Assembly (NCBI GenBank): GCA_023261915.1
Contig: JALRFT010000037.1
Span: 1-27,576, forward strand
DNA: 27,576 nucleotides
Direction of reading: 5' to 3'
DNA from: Acidimicrobiales bacterium
GTDB lineage: Bacteria; Actinomycetota; Acidimicrobiia; Acidimicrobiales; Acidimicrobilacustridaceae
Position numbers and translations under genes: made by a program. The notes below the pieces were generated by a model. The model made no database searches. It was not told where the DNA came from and saw only the letters and a program-made list of their open reading frames with translations. Shown here one piece after another: positions 14,249-22,663 of the stretch; position 1 is the first letter of the stretch, and every line of letters starts with the position of its first letter.

Positions 14249-17200
14249 TCAGTTCCCCACGTCGGCGCGTGATCGCTCGCTGACCACCTTCGACGAGCCA
14301 CCCGGCTGCATGGTGACCCCGTAGAGACAGTCGGCTGCTTCCATGGTCCGCTTCTGGTGGCTGACGATGATGAACTGGGCCTCGTTGCGGAACTCGGCAA
14401 TGAGACCCAAGAAGCGATGCAAGTTCACGTCGTCAAGAGCCGCCTCGACCTCGTCCATCACGTAGAAGGGGGAGGGACGGCTGCGGAACACGGAGAACAG
14501 GAAAGCCAGAGCCGCAAGGCTTCGCTCTCCGCCGGAGAGCAGCGACAACTTCTTCACGTTCTTGCCCGATGGCTTGGCCTCCACCTCGATACCGGTGGCG
14601 AGCAGATCGTCGGGGGCCGTCAGACGGAGGCGCCCTTGGCCGCCGGGGAACAAAGCGGCGAACAGTCGCTCGAAGTTCTGGGACACGTCGGCGAAGGCGG
14701 CGGCAAAGACGTTGACGATCTCCTCATCGATAGCCCGGATCACCTTGTTCAGCTCTCGCCGGGTCTCCTTGACGTCATCGAGTTGACCCTGGAGGAAGTC
14801 GTGCCGCTCGGTGAGCGCCTCGAACTCCTCGAGGGCCAGTGGATTGATGGGTCCCATGATCCGCAGGTCTCGTTCAAGTTCCCGAACCCGGGCCGACGCG
14901 GTGACCCCCTCTGGCAGTTCGGGAGCCTCAGCAGCGATAGCGGCCTCGGGCTCGCAGTCGAGATCTCGCCGCAATGCCTCGGTGGCGGCCTCGATGCGCA
15001 AGCGGACCTCGGCCACCTCGACCTCGACACGCTGGAGGCGCTCACGCACGGCCGCCAGCTCACGCTCCGCCCCGGCCCGCTGCTTGCGCAACCCGTCGAG
15101 CTCAGACGCCACGGCACGTGCCGCCTCAGACTGCTTGCGGCGTCGCTCCCGCAGCTCGGCGAGACGCTCACCGGCGACCTCGTTGGCCCGGGTCACCACA
15201 ACGGTGAGCCGGTCGAGTGCGACGGCATGACGGTCAAGCTGTTCACGACGCTGCCGAGCCGCATCCCGCTCCGCCGCACTGCGCTCGAGTCGTTCCTCAA
15301 CCTCGGCGAGACGCTGGGTGAGGAACTGCCGGCGGTCGGCGACCGATACCGAGCGCATCTCCATGTCAGTCCGCAACGCCCCCACCTCAGCCGCCTTCGA
15401 CTCGAGCTGCTCGCGCGCAGCGGCCATCGACCGCGAACGCTCGGCCAGATCTGATTCCTCCGCCTCGAACTCGGGCAGTTGCACCTCGAGTTCAACGACC
15501 CGCTGGTGGTCACGCTCGGTGCGCTCGGCCAGCTCGGCCAGATGGGCCGCGAGACCCTCCCGTTCAGCGACTGCATCGCGTCGTTCCGCTTCGACTCGCT
15601 GGAGACCCTCCGCCGCCGCCGTCATCCGACCGTCGTTGCTGTCGAGCTGGCGGGAGAGCTCCAGCTCGCCGGCACGGGCGGTCTCCAGACTGGTGCGCGC
15701 CGCGGCCAGAGAGGCCTCCGCCGCACTGACTGCGGTCTCGGCCCGTTCGGCCTTCAACTTCGCTTCGTCAAGCGCAGCAGTGGTTGCCCCTGACCCCGCA
15801 GCGCCGAGCCGCCAGCCGGTGGCAGCGAAGCGATCCCCGTCACGAGTGACGATGACCGAGGTCGGGGAGATGAGACTCGCCTCGATGGCGGCCTCGGCAT
15901 CGTCGAGGACTCCCACTCCGGCGAGGAGTGCGTCGAGGAGGGGATCCACACCCGCTCGGAGCCCCCGCACATGGGGGCGGAGTGGCTCTCCTTGGACGGG
16001 GACAGAGCGGGGATCCGATGATGTCGGTCCGGCGATCACCGCCCCACGCAGCGAGGCCTGCCGCAACGCAGCGACGGCACGGCGCCCGCTGTCGGGGCTG
16101 TCGACGACCACCGCTGACAAGGCGTCACCGCACGCGGCTTCAAACGCCCGCTCCCAACCAGAGTCGACGGCAACGAGGTCCACGAGCGCCCCGAGCACCC
16201 CGTCGACACCGGTGAGATGCTCCGCCCCGGCGGCGGCACGGGCATCATCGAGCGCCAGGGCCAGTGCCTCCGAGCGCGCCGTCCACGCGTGACGCTCTTC
16301 CTGGGCGGACCGCAGTTCGGCCTCGGCGACCACGAACTGGCCCTCAGCCGCCGCCCGGGCCGACTCGGCCGATTCGAGAGATCCGACCAGTGGCACCTCG
16401 GCGGCCTCGGCGTCGGCGATCTCCCCCCGAAGTCGGTCCGCTTCGCCACCGAGCCGTTCAGCCTTCTCCTCAAGCACGGCAAATCGGGCGGCCACTCGTT
16501 CGAGCTCAGCCTGGCTGCGCTGCTGGCTGCTGTGGCGGGCAGCGAGCTCTCCCCGCACCTCGGCTGCCTTGCCACTGGGGGCCGGCACGCCGTCGGCCCA
16601 CGCCTCTTCGTAAGCCGCCCGGGCCGACACCAGTTCCTCCTCGAGGGCGGCGAGACGCTCGGCGTCGGGAACCAAGGCGGCTGCTTCGGTCTCGGCCTCG
16701 GCCAACTCGGAGGTGAGCCGGGCCGCGTCAGCCTCAAGGGAGGCCACTACGCCGCGGTCCATCGACGACGAACGATCGCGATCCACACCTCGACGCTGTT
16801 CGACGAGCAAGGCGATCTGGCCTCGGGACCGTTCGAAGAGTGACTCAAACGCAGCGAGGTCGTCACCAAGGTCATCACCCCCCATGGCGGTGAGCTTCGC
16901 CTCGGTGGTCAGCACCTCGGTATCAAGTGACGACAACTGCGACAGTCGTTCCGACTCGTCGCTGCCGAGTGTGGCCTTCGAGGCCGTCAGCGCCTCGAGG
17001 CGTTGACGAAGGCTGCCCAGTTCGCGTCCGGCGAGGTGAATCCGAAGTGCGGTGAGTTCGGCCACCACCGCACCATGGCGACGGGCGGCATCCGCCTGAC
17101 GCTCGAGGGGGCGTAGTTGGCGTCGAACCTCCCGCAGCAGGTCCTGGAGCCGGGTGAGGCTGGCTTCGGTGGCGAGCAGTCGACGCTCGGAGCGTTCCTT

Positions 17201-17719
17201 GCGCTTGCGGTAGGTGAGGATCCCGGCCGCTTCCTCGATGATGAGTCGGCGATCCTCGGGACGGGCATTGAGCACCGCATCGATCTGTCCTTGGGACACG
17301 ATGACGTGCTGTTGACGGCCAACCCCTGAGGCGCTGAGAAGATCCTGGACGTCGAGGAGCCGGCAAGGAACGTCGTTGATGGCGTACTCGCTGTCACCGG
17401 AGCGGAACAGGGTCCGGGTGACGGTGACCTCGCTGAACTCGACGGGGAGCAGGCCCGAAGAGTTGTCGAGGGTCAGCGACACCTGCGCCCGGCCGAGGGC
17501 GGAACGCTTGTCCGTTCCCCCAAAGATGACGTCGTCCATCCGCTGACTGCGCATGGCACTGGGGGCCTGGGCACCCAAAGCCCACGCGATGGCGTCCACG
17601 ATGTTCGACTTGCCGGAACCATTGGGTCCGACGACGACGGTGACTCCGGGCTGGAGGTCCAGCACCGTTGCGTCGGCGAAGGACTTGAATCCCTTCAGCG
17701 CCAATTGCTTCAGGTACAC
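14249..17719 (-). CDS. smc: Chromosome segregation protein SMC
   Basis: 1156 residues, standard SMC length. It is an ATP-dependent DNA loop-extruding protein acting with ScpA/ScpB. Walker A GPNGSGKS is at 31-38, and the Q-loop region has VIVSQGQIDAVLNARPEDRR. Long Ala/Glu/Arg-rich coiled coils flank a hinge around the middle (GVDGVLGALVDLV to about 660). The C-terminal head has signature LLSGGERSLAALAFLF and Walker B FYVMDEVEAALDD. GTG 17719 was chosen because homology starts at YLKQLALKGFKSF and GGAG lies six bases upstream. A longer GTG start at 17788 adds 23 residues with no family match. Confidence 0.97.
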   Translation of the reverse strand: MYLKQLALKGFKSFADATVLDLQPGVTVVVGPNGSGKSNIVDAIAWALGAQAPSAMRSQRMDDVIFGGTDKRSALGRAQVSLTLDNSSGLLPVEFSEVTVTRTLFRSGDSEYAINDVPCRLLDVQDLLSASGVGRQQHVIVSQGQIDAVLNARPEDRRLIIEEAAGILTYRKRKERSERRLLATEASLTRLQDLLREVRRQLRPLERQADAARRHGAVVAELTALRIHLAGRELGSLRQRLEALTASKATLGSDESERLSQLSSLDTEVLTTEAKLTAMGGDDLGDDLAAFESLFERSRGQIALLVEQRRGVDRDRSSSMDRGVVASLEADAARLTSELAEAETEAAALVPDAERLAALEEELVSARAAYEEAWADGVPAPSGKAAEVRGELAARHSSQQRSQAELERVAARFAVLEEKAERLGGEADRLRGEIADAEAAEVPLVGSLESAESARAAAEGQFVVAEAELRSAQEERHAWTARSEALALALDDARAAAGAEHLTGVDGVLGALVDLVAVDSGWERAFEAACGDALSAVVVDSPDSGRRAVAALRQASLRGAVIAGPTSSDPRSVPVQGEPLRPHVRGLRAGVDPLLDALLAGVGVLDDAEAAIEASLISPTSVIVTRDGDRFAATGWRLGAAGSGATTAALDEAKLKAERAETAVSAAEASLAAARTSLETARAGELELSRQLDSNDGRMTAAAEGLQRVEAERRDAVAEREGLAAHLAELAERTERDHQRVVELEVQLPEFEAEESDLAERSRSMAAAREQLESKAAEVGALRTDMEMRSVSVADRRQFLTQRLAEVEERLERSAAERDAARQRREQLDRHAVALDRLTVVVTRANEVAGERLAELRERRRKQSEAARAVASELDGLRKQRAGAERELAAVRERLQRVEVEVAEVRLRIEAATEALRRDLDCEPEAAIAAEAPELPEGVTASARVRELERDLRIMGPINPLALEEFEALTERHDFLQGQLDDVKETRRELNKVIRAIDEEIVNVFAAAFADVSQNFERLFAALFPGGQGRLRLTAPDDLLATGIEVEAKPSGKNVKKLSLLSGGERSLAALAFLFSVFRSRPSPFYVMDEVEAALDDVNLHRFLGLIAEFRNEAQFIIVSHQKRTMEAADCLYGVTMQPGGSSKVVSERSRADVGN

Positions 17720-17811
17720 GCCCTGCTCCGCCTGTCCACCCCGCTGAACCCTTCCCGCCTCTCGGCACGACGTTGGCGTCGGGGACACTCATCCCCGACG
17801 GCTCGGAGGGA

Positions 17812-17817
17812 ACCGTA
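17812..17817 (-). promoter_or_regulatory. -10 box upstream of smc
   Basis: TACGGT on the minus strand in the mutM-smc gap would give a leader of roughly 85 bases before the chosen start at 17719. No clear -35 is seen. Confidence 0.3.
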
Positions 17818-17850
17818 CCGGGCCGGAGACCACCCCGTGAGCACCCACGA

Positions 17851-17867
17851 CCGACGACGGCCGTCGG
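17851..17867 (-). terminator. Hairpin after mutM
   Basis: CCGACG (17851-17856) and CGTCGG (17862-17867) form a perfect six-pair stem with a five-base loop, seven bases past the mutM stop. No T-tract follows, so any terminator function is uncertain. Confidence 0.3.
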
Positions 17868-17873
17868 CCCCGA

Positions 17874-18707
17874 TCACATCTGGCAATCGGGACAGTAAAA
17901 AGTGGAGCGCTGGGAGAATCGGGCCTTGGTCACCGTCCCGCGACAACGCCGGCATGGCTGGCGGTCTCGCGCATAAACCTGGTGGAACTGGCTGTACTCG
18001 CCGGGCTTGCCGGCGAGGTCGACGAACTGCTCGTCGTCGAGGGTGCTCCCGCCATGCTTCACTGCGTCGTGGAGAATCTCCACCACTGAGCGGTAGAGAC
18101 GGCGGATTTCCATGGTGGTGAGTGAACGGGTGGAACGGTCATACATGAGCCCGGCCTCGTGCAGGATCTCGTCGCTATAGATGTTGCCAATGCCGGCCAT
18201 GACGGTCTGATCCATCAAGAAAGTCTTTAGTTTCGTGTCCTTGGACATGAGTAACTGGGCGAACGCCCGCCACGAGATCGGCTCATCGAGCGGATCGAAG
18301 CCGAGGGCACCAATCTCGGGAGCATCCTCCTCGATGGTCTCAGGATTGGTGACGAACCATTCGCCAAACGTGCGGGGATCAATGAACCGCAGTTGGCCAC
18401 CCTGGGTGAACGTGACGATCACATGGGTGTGCTTGGCCTTCTCGTCCTTCACGGCCGCCTTGCGCAACTGGCCACTCATCCGGAGGTGGATGTAGACGAT
18501 GTCACCGGTGTCGAGGGTGAGGGCGAGATACTTCCCCTGTCGTCGAACTCCGGTGATCTTGGCGTCGGTGAGCCGAGTGATGAACTGCTTCTTGGGCTGA
18601 CGGCGGACGGTGCGAGTACCGCTGACGTCAACCGTCTTGATCTTCCTGCCGACGACCTCGCGTTCAAGCTGTCGACGAACCGTCTCAACCTCGGGTAGCT
18701 CAGGCAT
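17874..18707 (-). CDS. mutM: Formamidopyrimidine-DNA glycosylase (Fpg/MutM)
   Basis: 277 residues. It removes 8-oxoguanine and formamidopyrimidines from DNA and cleaves the strand. The mature N-terminus after Met is PELPEVETV, giving catalytic Pro2 and Glu3. The H2TH region has MDQTVMAGIGNIYSDEILHEAG. The C-terminal zinc finger has CRRC and CPDC. Start ATG 18707 is fixed by Pro2; an upstream GTG frame extension is rejected. GGAGAG lies seven bases upstream, inside rnc, and the two genes overlap by eight bases. The order rnc-mutM-smc is common in actinobacteria. Confidence 0.97.
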   Translation of the reverse strand: MPELPEVETVRRQLEREVVGRKIKTVDVSGTRTVRRQPKKQFITRLTDAKITGVRRQGKYLALTLDTGDIVYIHLRMSGQLRKAAVKDEKAKHTHVIVTFTQGGQLRFIDPRTFGEWFVTNPETIEEDAPEIGALGFDPLDEPISWRAFAQLLMSKDTKLKTFLMDQTVMAGIGNIYSDEILHEAGLMYDRSTRSLTTMEIRRLYRSVVEILHDAVKHGGSTLDDEQFVDLAGKPGEYSQFHQVYARDRQPCRRCRGTVTKARFSQRSTFYCPDCQM

Positions 18708-19467
18708 CCTGCCGCTCTCCCCCTCCGACGCGCTCGTCCTCTGACGCTGCCAACCGGGCAAGAGCGTCGGCTGCCGCCGCCTGCTCGGCTTCTTTCTTTG
18801 ACCGCCCTGTGCCAGCCCCCCATTGCTCGCCGGCTAACAGAACCGTAGCGGTGAATACCTTGGCGTGGTCGGGACCCTCCTCGCTCAGGCGGTATTGCGG
18901 GGTACCGTCCACCACATGGGCGGCCTGCTCCTGCAGGCGGGTCTTGAAGTCACTCCCCCCGGGTCCGGCCGCCGCAAGCGTCAGCCGATGGGAAACCAGG
19001 GCCATGACACACGCATCCGCCGCCTCGAGCCCGCCGTCGAGCCAGACGGCTCCAATGACAGCCTCAAGGGCGTCAGCGAGGATCGAATGCTTGTCCCGGC
19101 CACCGCTGCGCTCCTCCCCCCGACCCAACGACAGGCCTGCACCAAGGCCGATCTCGGCGGCTATCTCGCCGAGCGCTACTGCCGAGACAACCTGGGCCCG
19201 GGCCTTGGCCATCTGCCCCTCGGCGAGGTCGGGATTGGTTCGGTAGAGATGATCGGTGACGACCAACCCGAGAACGGCATCGCCGAGAAACTCGAGCCGC
19301 TCATTGGATGCCGACCCCGGATGCTCCGCGCACCACGACCGATGCGTCAGCGCCAACCTGAGCAGCCCCAGATCAGTGAAGTCGTACCCGATGCGATGGG
19401 CGAGATCGGCGAGAACCTCGGGTGATGGCTCCTCGGACACGTTCGCTGCCGGGACGTTCTGACCCAT
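18700..19467 (-). CDS. rnc: Ribonuclease III
   Basis: 255 residues from the chosen start. It cleaves double-stranded RNA in rRNA processing. The RNase III signature ERLEFLGDAVL is at 56-66, with the downstream catalytic Asp/Glu segment DALEAVIGAVWLDGG. A C-terminal double-stranded RNA-binding domain has FKTRLQEQ and AGTGRSKKEAEQAAA. ATG 19467 gives normal family length but has no good Shine-Dalgarno. A TTG at 19563 would add 32 residues and overlap acpP. The true start is therefore uncertain, and the N-terminal ~15 residues are low complexity either way. Confidence 0.93.
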   Translation of the reverse strand: MGQNVPAANVSEEPSPEVLADLAHRIGYDFTDLGLLRLALTHRSWCAEHPGSASNERLEFLGDAVLGLVVTDHLYRTNPDLAEGQMAKARAQVVSAVALGEIAAEIGLGAGLSLGRGEERSGGRDKHSILADALEAVIGAVWLDGGLEAADACVMALVSHRLTLAAAGPGGSDFKTRLQEQAAHVVDGTPQYRLSEEGPDHAKVFTATVLLAGEQWGAGTGRSKKEAEQAAAADALARLAASEDERVGGGERQDA

Positions 19468-19534
19468 TGACGCACCGGCGCCGTTCGATACGACAGGCTC
19501 GGGCGGGATGGCGGTGGACGCGATGAGGCGGTCC

Positions 19535-19825
19535 TCAGGCCACCCGCGCCACGACGTAGTCAACGGCGTCGCGCACGGTCTTCATGTCTTCGAGATCCTC
19601 GTCCTCAATGCGGAAACCCGCCGCCCGCTCGGACAGTTCCTCTTCGAGCGCTTCGACGAGCTCGATGAGGGCGAGGGAATCGGCCTCGAGATCGTCGGCG
19701 AAGGAGTCGGACTCCTTGATGCCCGAAGCGTCGATCTCGAGGATGTCGGCGAGGCGGTCACGGACCAACTCGAAGATGGCCTGACGATCGAGGGGACCCT
19801 GTTCGACATGGGTTTCGGAAGGCAC
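19535..19825 (-). CDS. acpP: Acyl carrier protein
   Basis: 96 residues, longer than the usual ~78. It carries acyl chains on phosphopantetheine in fatty acid synthesis. The attachment site is Ser50 in LEADSLALIELVEALEEEL. The protein is strongly acidic. Two additions account for the length: about 10-15 N-terminal residues and a short insertion (SERAAGFRIED) before the last helix. The start is GTG 19825, with GGAG five bases upstream. It sits between rpmF and rnc; the plsX and fab genes that often occupy this spot in other phyla are absent. Confidence 0.93.
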   Translation of the reverse strand: MPSETHVEQGPLDRQAIFELVRDRLADILEIDASGIKESDSFADDLEADSLALIELVEALEEELSERAAGFRIEDEDLEDMKTVRDAVDYVVARVA

Positions 19826-19883
19826 ACTGACTCCAGTTTCTCGGCGGTGAGGCGAATCGCCAGTCCTCATCCTGCCTGTTCGG

Positions 19884-19902
19884 GGCCCGCCGGGGGCGGA
19901 CC
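19884..19902 (-). terminator. Strong hairpin between rpmF and acpP
   Basis: GGCCCGCC (19884-19891) pairs with GGCGGACC (19895-19902). In the minus-strand RNA this is an eight-pair stem with one G-U pair and a three-base loop, about 20 bases after the rpmF stop. No U-tract follows. It may attenuate or protect the rpmF message and set a different acpP level. Confidence 0.4.
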
Positions 19903-19922
19903 ATGGCGGTCGAGACCGATCC

Positions 19923-20102
19923 TCAGGCGACGTCGACGGCTTGGCGGTTCTTGTACCAACCGCAGGTACCGCACACCACGTGAGGCTGCTTGGCAGCGCC
20001 GCAACGGGGACACACACTGCGGGAGGGAACGGCCAACTTCCAGGCCGACGCCCGTCGGCTCCGGCTCTTGGACTTCGAGGTCTTCTTCTTGGGTACGGCC
20101 AT
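19923..20102 (-). CDS. rpmF: 50S ribosomal protein L32 (bL32)
   Basis: 59 residues, standard for bL32. The start MAVPKKKTSKSKSRSRR is diagnostic, and ATG 20102 follows from it; the frame is open further upstream without homology. It is the zinc-binding form, with Cys31, Cys34, Cys44 and Cys47. It follows the DUF177 gene, as in most bacteria, with a 117-base gap that holds its own promoter-like pair and a hairpin. Confidence 0.97.
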   Translation of the reverse strand: MAVPKKKTSKSKSRSRRASAWKLAVPSRSVCPRCGAAKQPHVVCGTCGWYKNRQAVDVA

Positions 20103-20133
20103 GACGCCAGTCCTGTTCTCAGCCCACGGGGGG

Positions 20134-20152
20134 TGCCGGCCCGCAGCCGGCA
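20134..20152 (-). other. Hairpin in rpmF leader
   Basis: TGCCGGC (20134-20140) and GCCGGCA (20146-20152) form a perfect seven-pair stem with a five-base loop. It would lie near the 5' end of the rpmF transcript predicted from the upstream promoter-like pair. Confidence 0.4.
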
Positions 20153-20166
20153 TCGACGGAAGCGAG

Positions 20167-20196
20167 AGGATACCCGAGCAGGTCGTTAACTGGAAA
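20167..20196 (-). promoter_or_regulatory. Promoter for rpmF
   Basis: On the minus strand TTTCCA (20196-20191) and TATCCT (20172-20167) are 18 bases apart, each matching consensus at four of six positions. The predicted leader is about 58 bases. Confidence 0.5.
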
Positions 20197-20219
20197 ACCT
20201 CGTTGACCACCGGCCGACT

Positions 20220-20765
20220 TCAGCCCCCATATCCCCCGTCTTCAACGGATTCATCGGGGCTGGTGTCAAACCGCAGTTCATCGAGCGCCGCCCACCGGGG
20301 GTCTCTCACCGGGCCCTCATCTACGCCAAGGTCGGATCCCAGCGCCGGGAATCGGTCCGGGTCGGGCCCGGCGCAGTCAGGCGAGCAGAGCGGGGCGAGC
20401 GGCAGGGCCAACAGCAGGGCCTCGCGGATCATGGGTTCGAGATCAACCATGCCGTCCACGAGCGGGTAAGTCTCACCCTCCACAGGTCGCGGTTCGAACA
20501 CCTCTCGCACAGGGACCTCGATCTCACCGGTCACCGGCCCCAGACAGCGCCGACAGTCCCCCGCCCACCGGGCGAACACGTTGCCGCTGACAACCAGATC
20601 GTCGCCGATGACCTCGACCACGAGGTCGGCGTCAACGTCGGTGCCTTCCTGCACCCCGGCCACCGAGGTGTGAATTCCATCGAGTGCAACGTGTCGCTCC
20701 ACGCGCCGGCGGACGCCGGGGTGACGCAGGTCGTCGACGACGGATAACTGGAGCGACCGGTCCAT
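20220..20765 (-). CDS. DUF177 (YceD) family protein
   Basis: 181 residues. The DUF177/YceD family precedes rpmF across bacteria and is implicated in 23S rRNA or ribosome accumulation. The conserved DCRRCL (Cys71, Cys74) and LCSPDC (Cys127, Cys131) form a four-Cys site typical of the family, here probably binding zinc. VREVFEP and the acidic region leading to LEPMIREALLLALPL are also characteristic. ATG 20765 was preferred over GTG 20777 because GAGGTG lies at proper spacing before it. It follows sepIVA by 30 bases. Confidence 0.93.
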   Translation of the reverse strand: MDRSLQLSVVDDLRHPGVRRRVERHVALDGIHTSVAGVQEGTDVDADLVVEVIGDDLVVSGNVFARWAGDCRRCLGPVTGEIEVPVREVFEPRPVEGETYPLVDGMVDLEPMIREALLLALPLAPLCSPDCAGPDPDRFPALGSDLGVDEGPVRDPRWAALDELRFDTSPDESVEDGGYGG

Positions 20766-20795
20766 GGCGGGGCTCACCTCAGAACTACTTGGACC

Positions 20796-21545
20796 TCACC
20801 ACGAGCCGGGTGGCGGTGGGGGCAAGTGGTCGAGCCGCTGCTGATCCTCGTCATCGAACCCGTCGCTTTCAGCCCACTCGTCGGCAAAGGTCCGACCTTC
20901 GGGCTGTGGCCACGCCTGCTCACCCTCATAGGTACCGAACGCGGGATCCTCCTCGACCTCGGCACTCGCCACCTCATCCACCTCGTCCACAGGAATCCCG
21001 GCAGTGAGGTTGGTCCCCTGCAACTTGGCTCGGCCCGACGAGACCATGCCCATCGTGCGCTCAAGGATGATCTCGAAACTCGCCAACTTCTGATCGCAGA
21101 AGTCCTCCACTTCGTGACGGAGTCGTCGGGCGTCCGCTTCGGCGTGGTCAACCACCTCCCACGCTCGCTGCTCGGCAGCCTTGATCACCTCAGTGCGCTG
21201 CACCAGCTGCTCGGCTCGAGCCCGAGCCTGATTGATGATCTCCTCGCCCTCGTGCCGAACCTTGGTGAGGAACTCGTCGCGTTCTTTCAGCAACCACCGG
21301 GCAGCGCGGATCTCCTCGGGCAGCCGATCAAGGGCCTCGTCGAGCAGGGACAGCACCTCGTCCCGGGGCACCATGGCACTCGCCGAGAGAGGCACCTTGG
21401 CGGCAGACTCGATGATGTCGCGGATGTTGGCGAGCAGGTTCTCAGAAGCGAAATCGCCGTAGGGCGAACCGGCACCCTCATCATCGAGGACTTCGTCGAA
21501 ATCGTCGTAGACCTCGTCGTCGTACCTGTCGTCACGATCAGTCAC
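20796..21545 (-). CDS. sepIVA: Septation protein SepIVA (DivIVA-like coiled coil)
   Basis: 249 residues. The central segment from about 38 to 178 resembles mycobacterial SepIVA (Rv2927c type), a DivIVA-like factor needed for septation. Visible elements are VPRDEVLSLLDEALDRLPEE, a long Ala/Glu/Arg coiled coil (EEIINQARARAEQLV onward) and DQKLASFEIILERTM. The gene position between coaD and DUF177/rnc/mutM also fits, as DUF177, rnc and fpg neighbour it in mycobacteria. The N-terminal 25 residues are extremely acidic (Asp-rich), and the C-terminal 70 residues are acidic and end in a Pro run, both probably disordered. The start is GTG 21545, overlapping the coaD stop by eight bases. The family assignment rests on pattern memory, not on a search. 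Confidence 0.82.
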   Translation of the reverse strand: MTDRDDRYDDEVYDDFDEVLDDEGAGSPYGDFASENLLANIRDIIESAAKVPLSASAMVPRDEVLSLLDEALDRLPEEIRAARWLLKERDEFLTKVRHEGEEIINQARARAEQLVQRTEVIKAAEQRAWEVVDHAEADARRLRHEVEDFCDQKLASFEIILERTMGMVSSGRAKLQGTNLTAGIPVDEVDEVASAEVEEDPAFGTYEGEQAWPQPEGRTFADEWAESDGFDDEDQQRLDHLPPPPPGSW

Positions 21546-22020
21546 AGCCGTACTTCTCCTTCAGGCGACGGGCGACACTGTCGGGAACCATGTCCGACAC
21601 GTCGCCACCGAACCGGGCGATCTCGCGGATCAGCTTGGAGGCCAGGAACGAATGCTCCGAGGCCGAGGGGATGAACAAGGTGTCGACGCCCGAGATCTGA
21701 TGATTCATCTGGGCCATCTGGAGTTCCGACTCGAAGTCGGACACCGCCCGCAGACCTTTGACGATGAAGTCGATCCCCCGGTCGCGGGCAAGGTCGACGA
21801 CGAGCGAGGCAAACATCGTCACCTCCACATTGTCGAGGTGGGCGAAGGCCTCGACGAGCATCTCCCGTCGATCCTCGAGGCCAAACAACGGCTCACCCTT
21901 TTGAGGGTTGCGCATCGCAGCGACCACGACCTGGTCAAACAAGCGCGACGCCGTCTCCACGATCTCGACATGCCCGTTGTGCACAGGGTCGAACGACCCG
22001 GGATACAACACGATGGTCAC
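21538..22020 (-). CDS. coaD: Phosphopantetheine adenylyltransferase CoaD
   Basis: 160 residues, the normal size. It adenylylates 4'-phosphopantetheine in coenzyme A synthesis. The nucleotidyltransferase motif is YPGSFDPVHNGH, with His14 and His17. The substrate region VKGLRAVSDFESELQMAQMN is intact. The usual ISSTxxR-like motif reads FLASKLIRE, a divergent form. The start is GTG 22020, overlapping the rsmD stop by four bases (GTGA), and the rsmD-coaD pairing is widespread. Confidence 0.96.
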   Translation of the reverse strand: MTIVLYPGSFDPVHNGHVEIVETASRLFDQVVVAAMRNPQKGEPLFGLEDRREMLVEAFAHLDNVEVTMFASLVVDLARDRGIDFIVKGLRAVSDFESELQMAQMNHQISGVDTLFIPSASEHSFLASKLIREIARFGGDVSDMVPDSVARRLKEKYGCD

Positions 22021-22595
22021 GGTGCCTCCGGTGCCAACGGAGGTGGCGGATTCTCAGAACCTGCCACCGACGGTTCGGCGAACATCACGAATGTAGTGCC
22101 GTAGCGGCGGGAGCGGGAAACGTCCCACCCTTCGGGGGCCACGGGGCGATCCGACTCGATCACCACGAGCCGGGCGGGGAGAGCCGCCAACAGCCCGTCC
22201 CACTCGTCGAAGGCGTAGGGCGGATCGCAGAACACGACGTCAAAACTCGGCTCGCCTCCAGCCGATGCGAGCTCAGCGAGCCACGCCTCGACTCGCCGCG
22301 GGATGACCTCGGCCCGCTCGGCTAGGCCAGTGGAGGCAAGGTTGGCGCGCACTGCGGCGATGGCATGACGATCCTGATCAACGAATGTGGCGCGACGTGC
22401 CCCCCGCGACAGGGCCTCGATACCGAGCGCTCCACTCCCGGCGAACAGATCAGCCACCGTGGCTCCCTCAAGTACCTCGAGCGAGCCGAGGGCGTTGAAG
22501 ATCGACTCGCGGACTCGGTCAGATGTCGGGCGCGTCGTCTTTGCCGGTGGAGCCTCGAGACGGCGACCGCGTGCACTTCCGGCAATCACACGCAC
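22017..22595 (-). CDS. rsmD: 16S rRNA (guanine(966)-N2)-methyltransferase RsmD
   Basis: 192 residues. It methylates G966 of 16S rRNA with S-adenosylmethionine. RVIAGSARGRRL near the N-terminus and TRPTSDRVRESIFNAL are diagnostic. SAM motif I is DLFAGSGALGIEALSRGA, and the catalytic motif is CDPPY. GTG 22595 was chosen from homology; a GTG two codons later is possible. The last ~15 residues are Pro-rich. It is the first gene of the run that continues through coaD to smc. Confidence 0.95.
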   Translation of the reverse strand: MRVIAGSARGRRLEAPPAKTTRPTSDRVRESIFNALGSLEVLEGATVADLFAGSGALGIEALSRGARRATFVDQDRHAIAAVRANLASTGLAERAEVIPRRVEAWLAELASAGGEPSFDVVFCDPPYAFDEWDGLLAALPARLVVIESDRPVAPEGWDVSRSRRYGTTFVMFAEPSVAGSENPPPPLAPEAP

Positions 22596-22663
22596 GCCGC
22601 ACCCACCCCTTCGTTGCGCCGCATCCCTGACACGGCGCCGACGGTAATGCCACACTCGTCGCC

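Noticed and set aside
14357..16843. Several long plus-strand frames opposite smc
   Set aside because: smc has intact motifs from end to end; these frames mirror its biased codon use and lack starts with ribosome binding sites.
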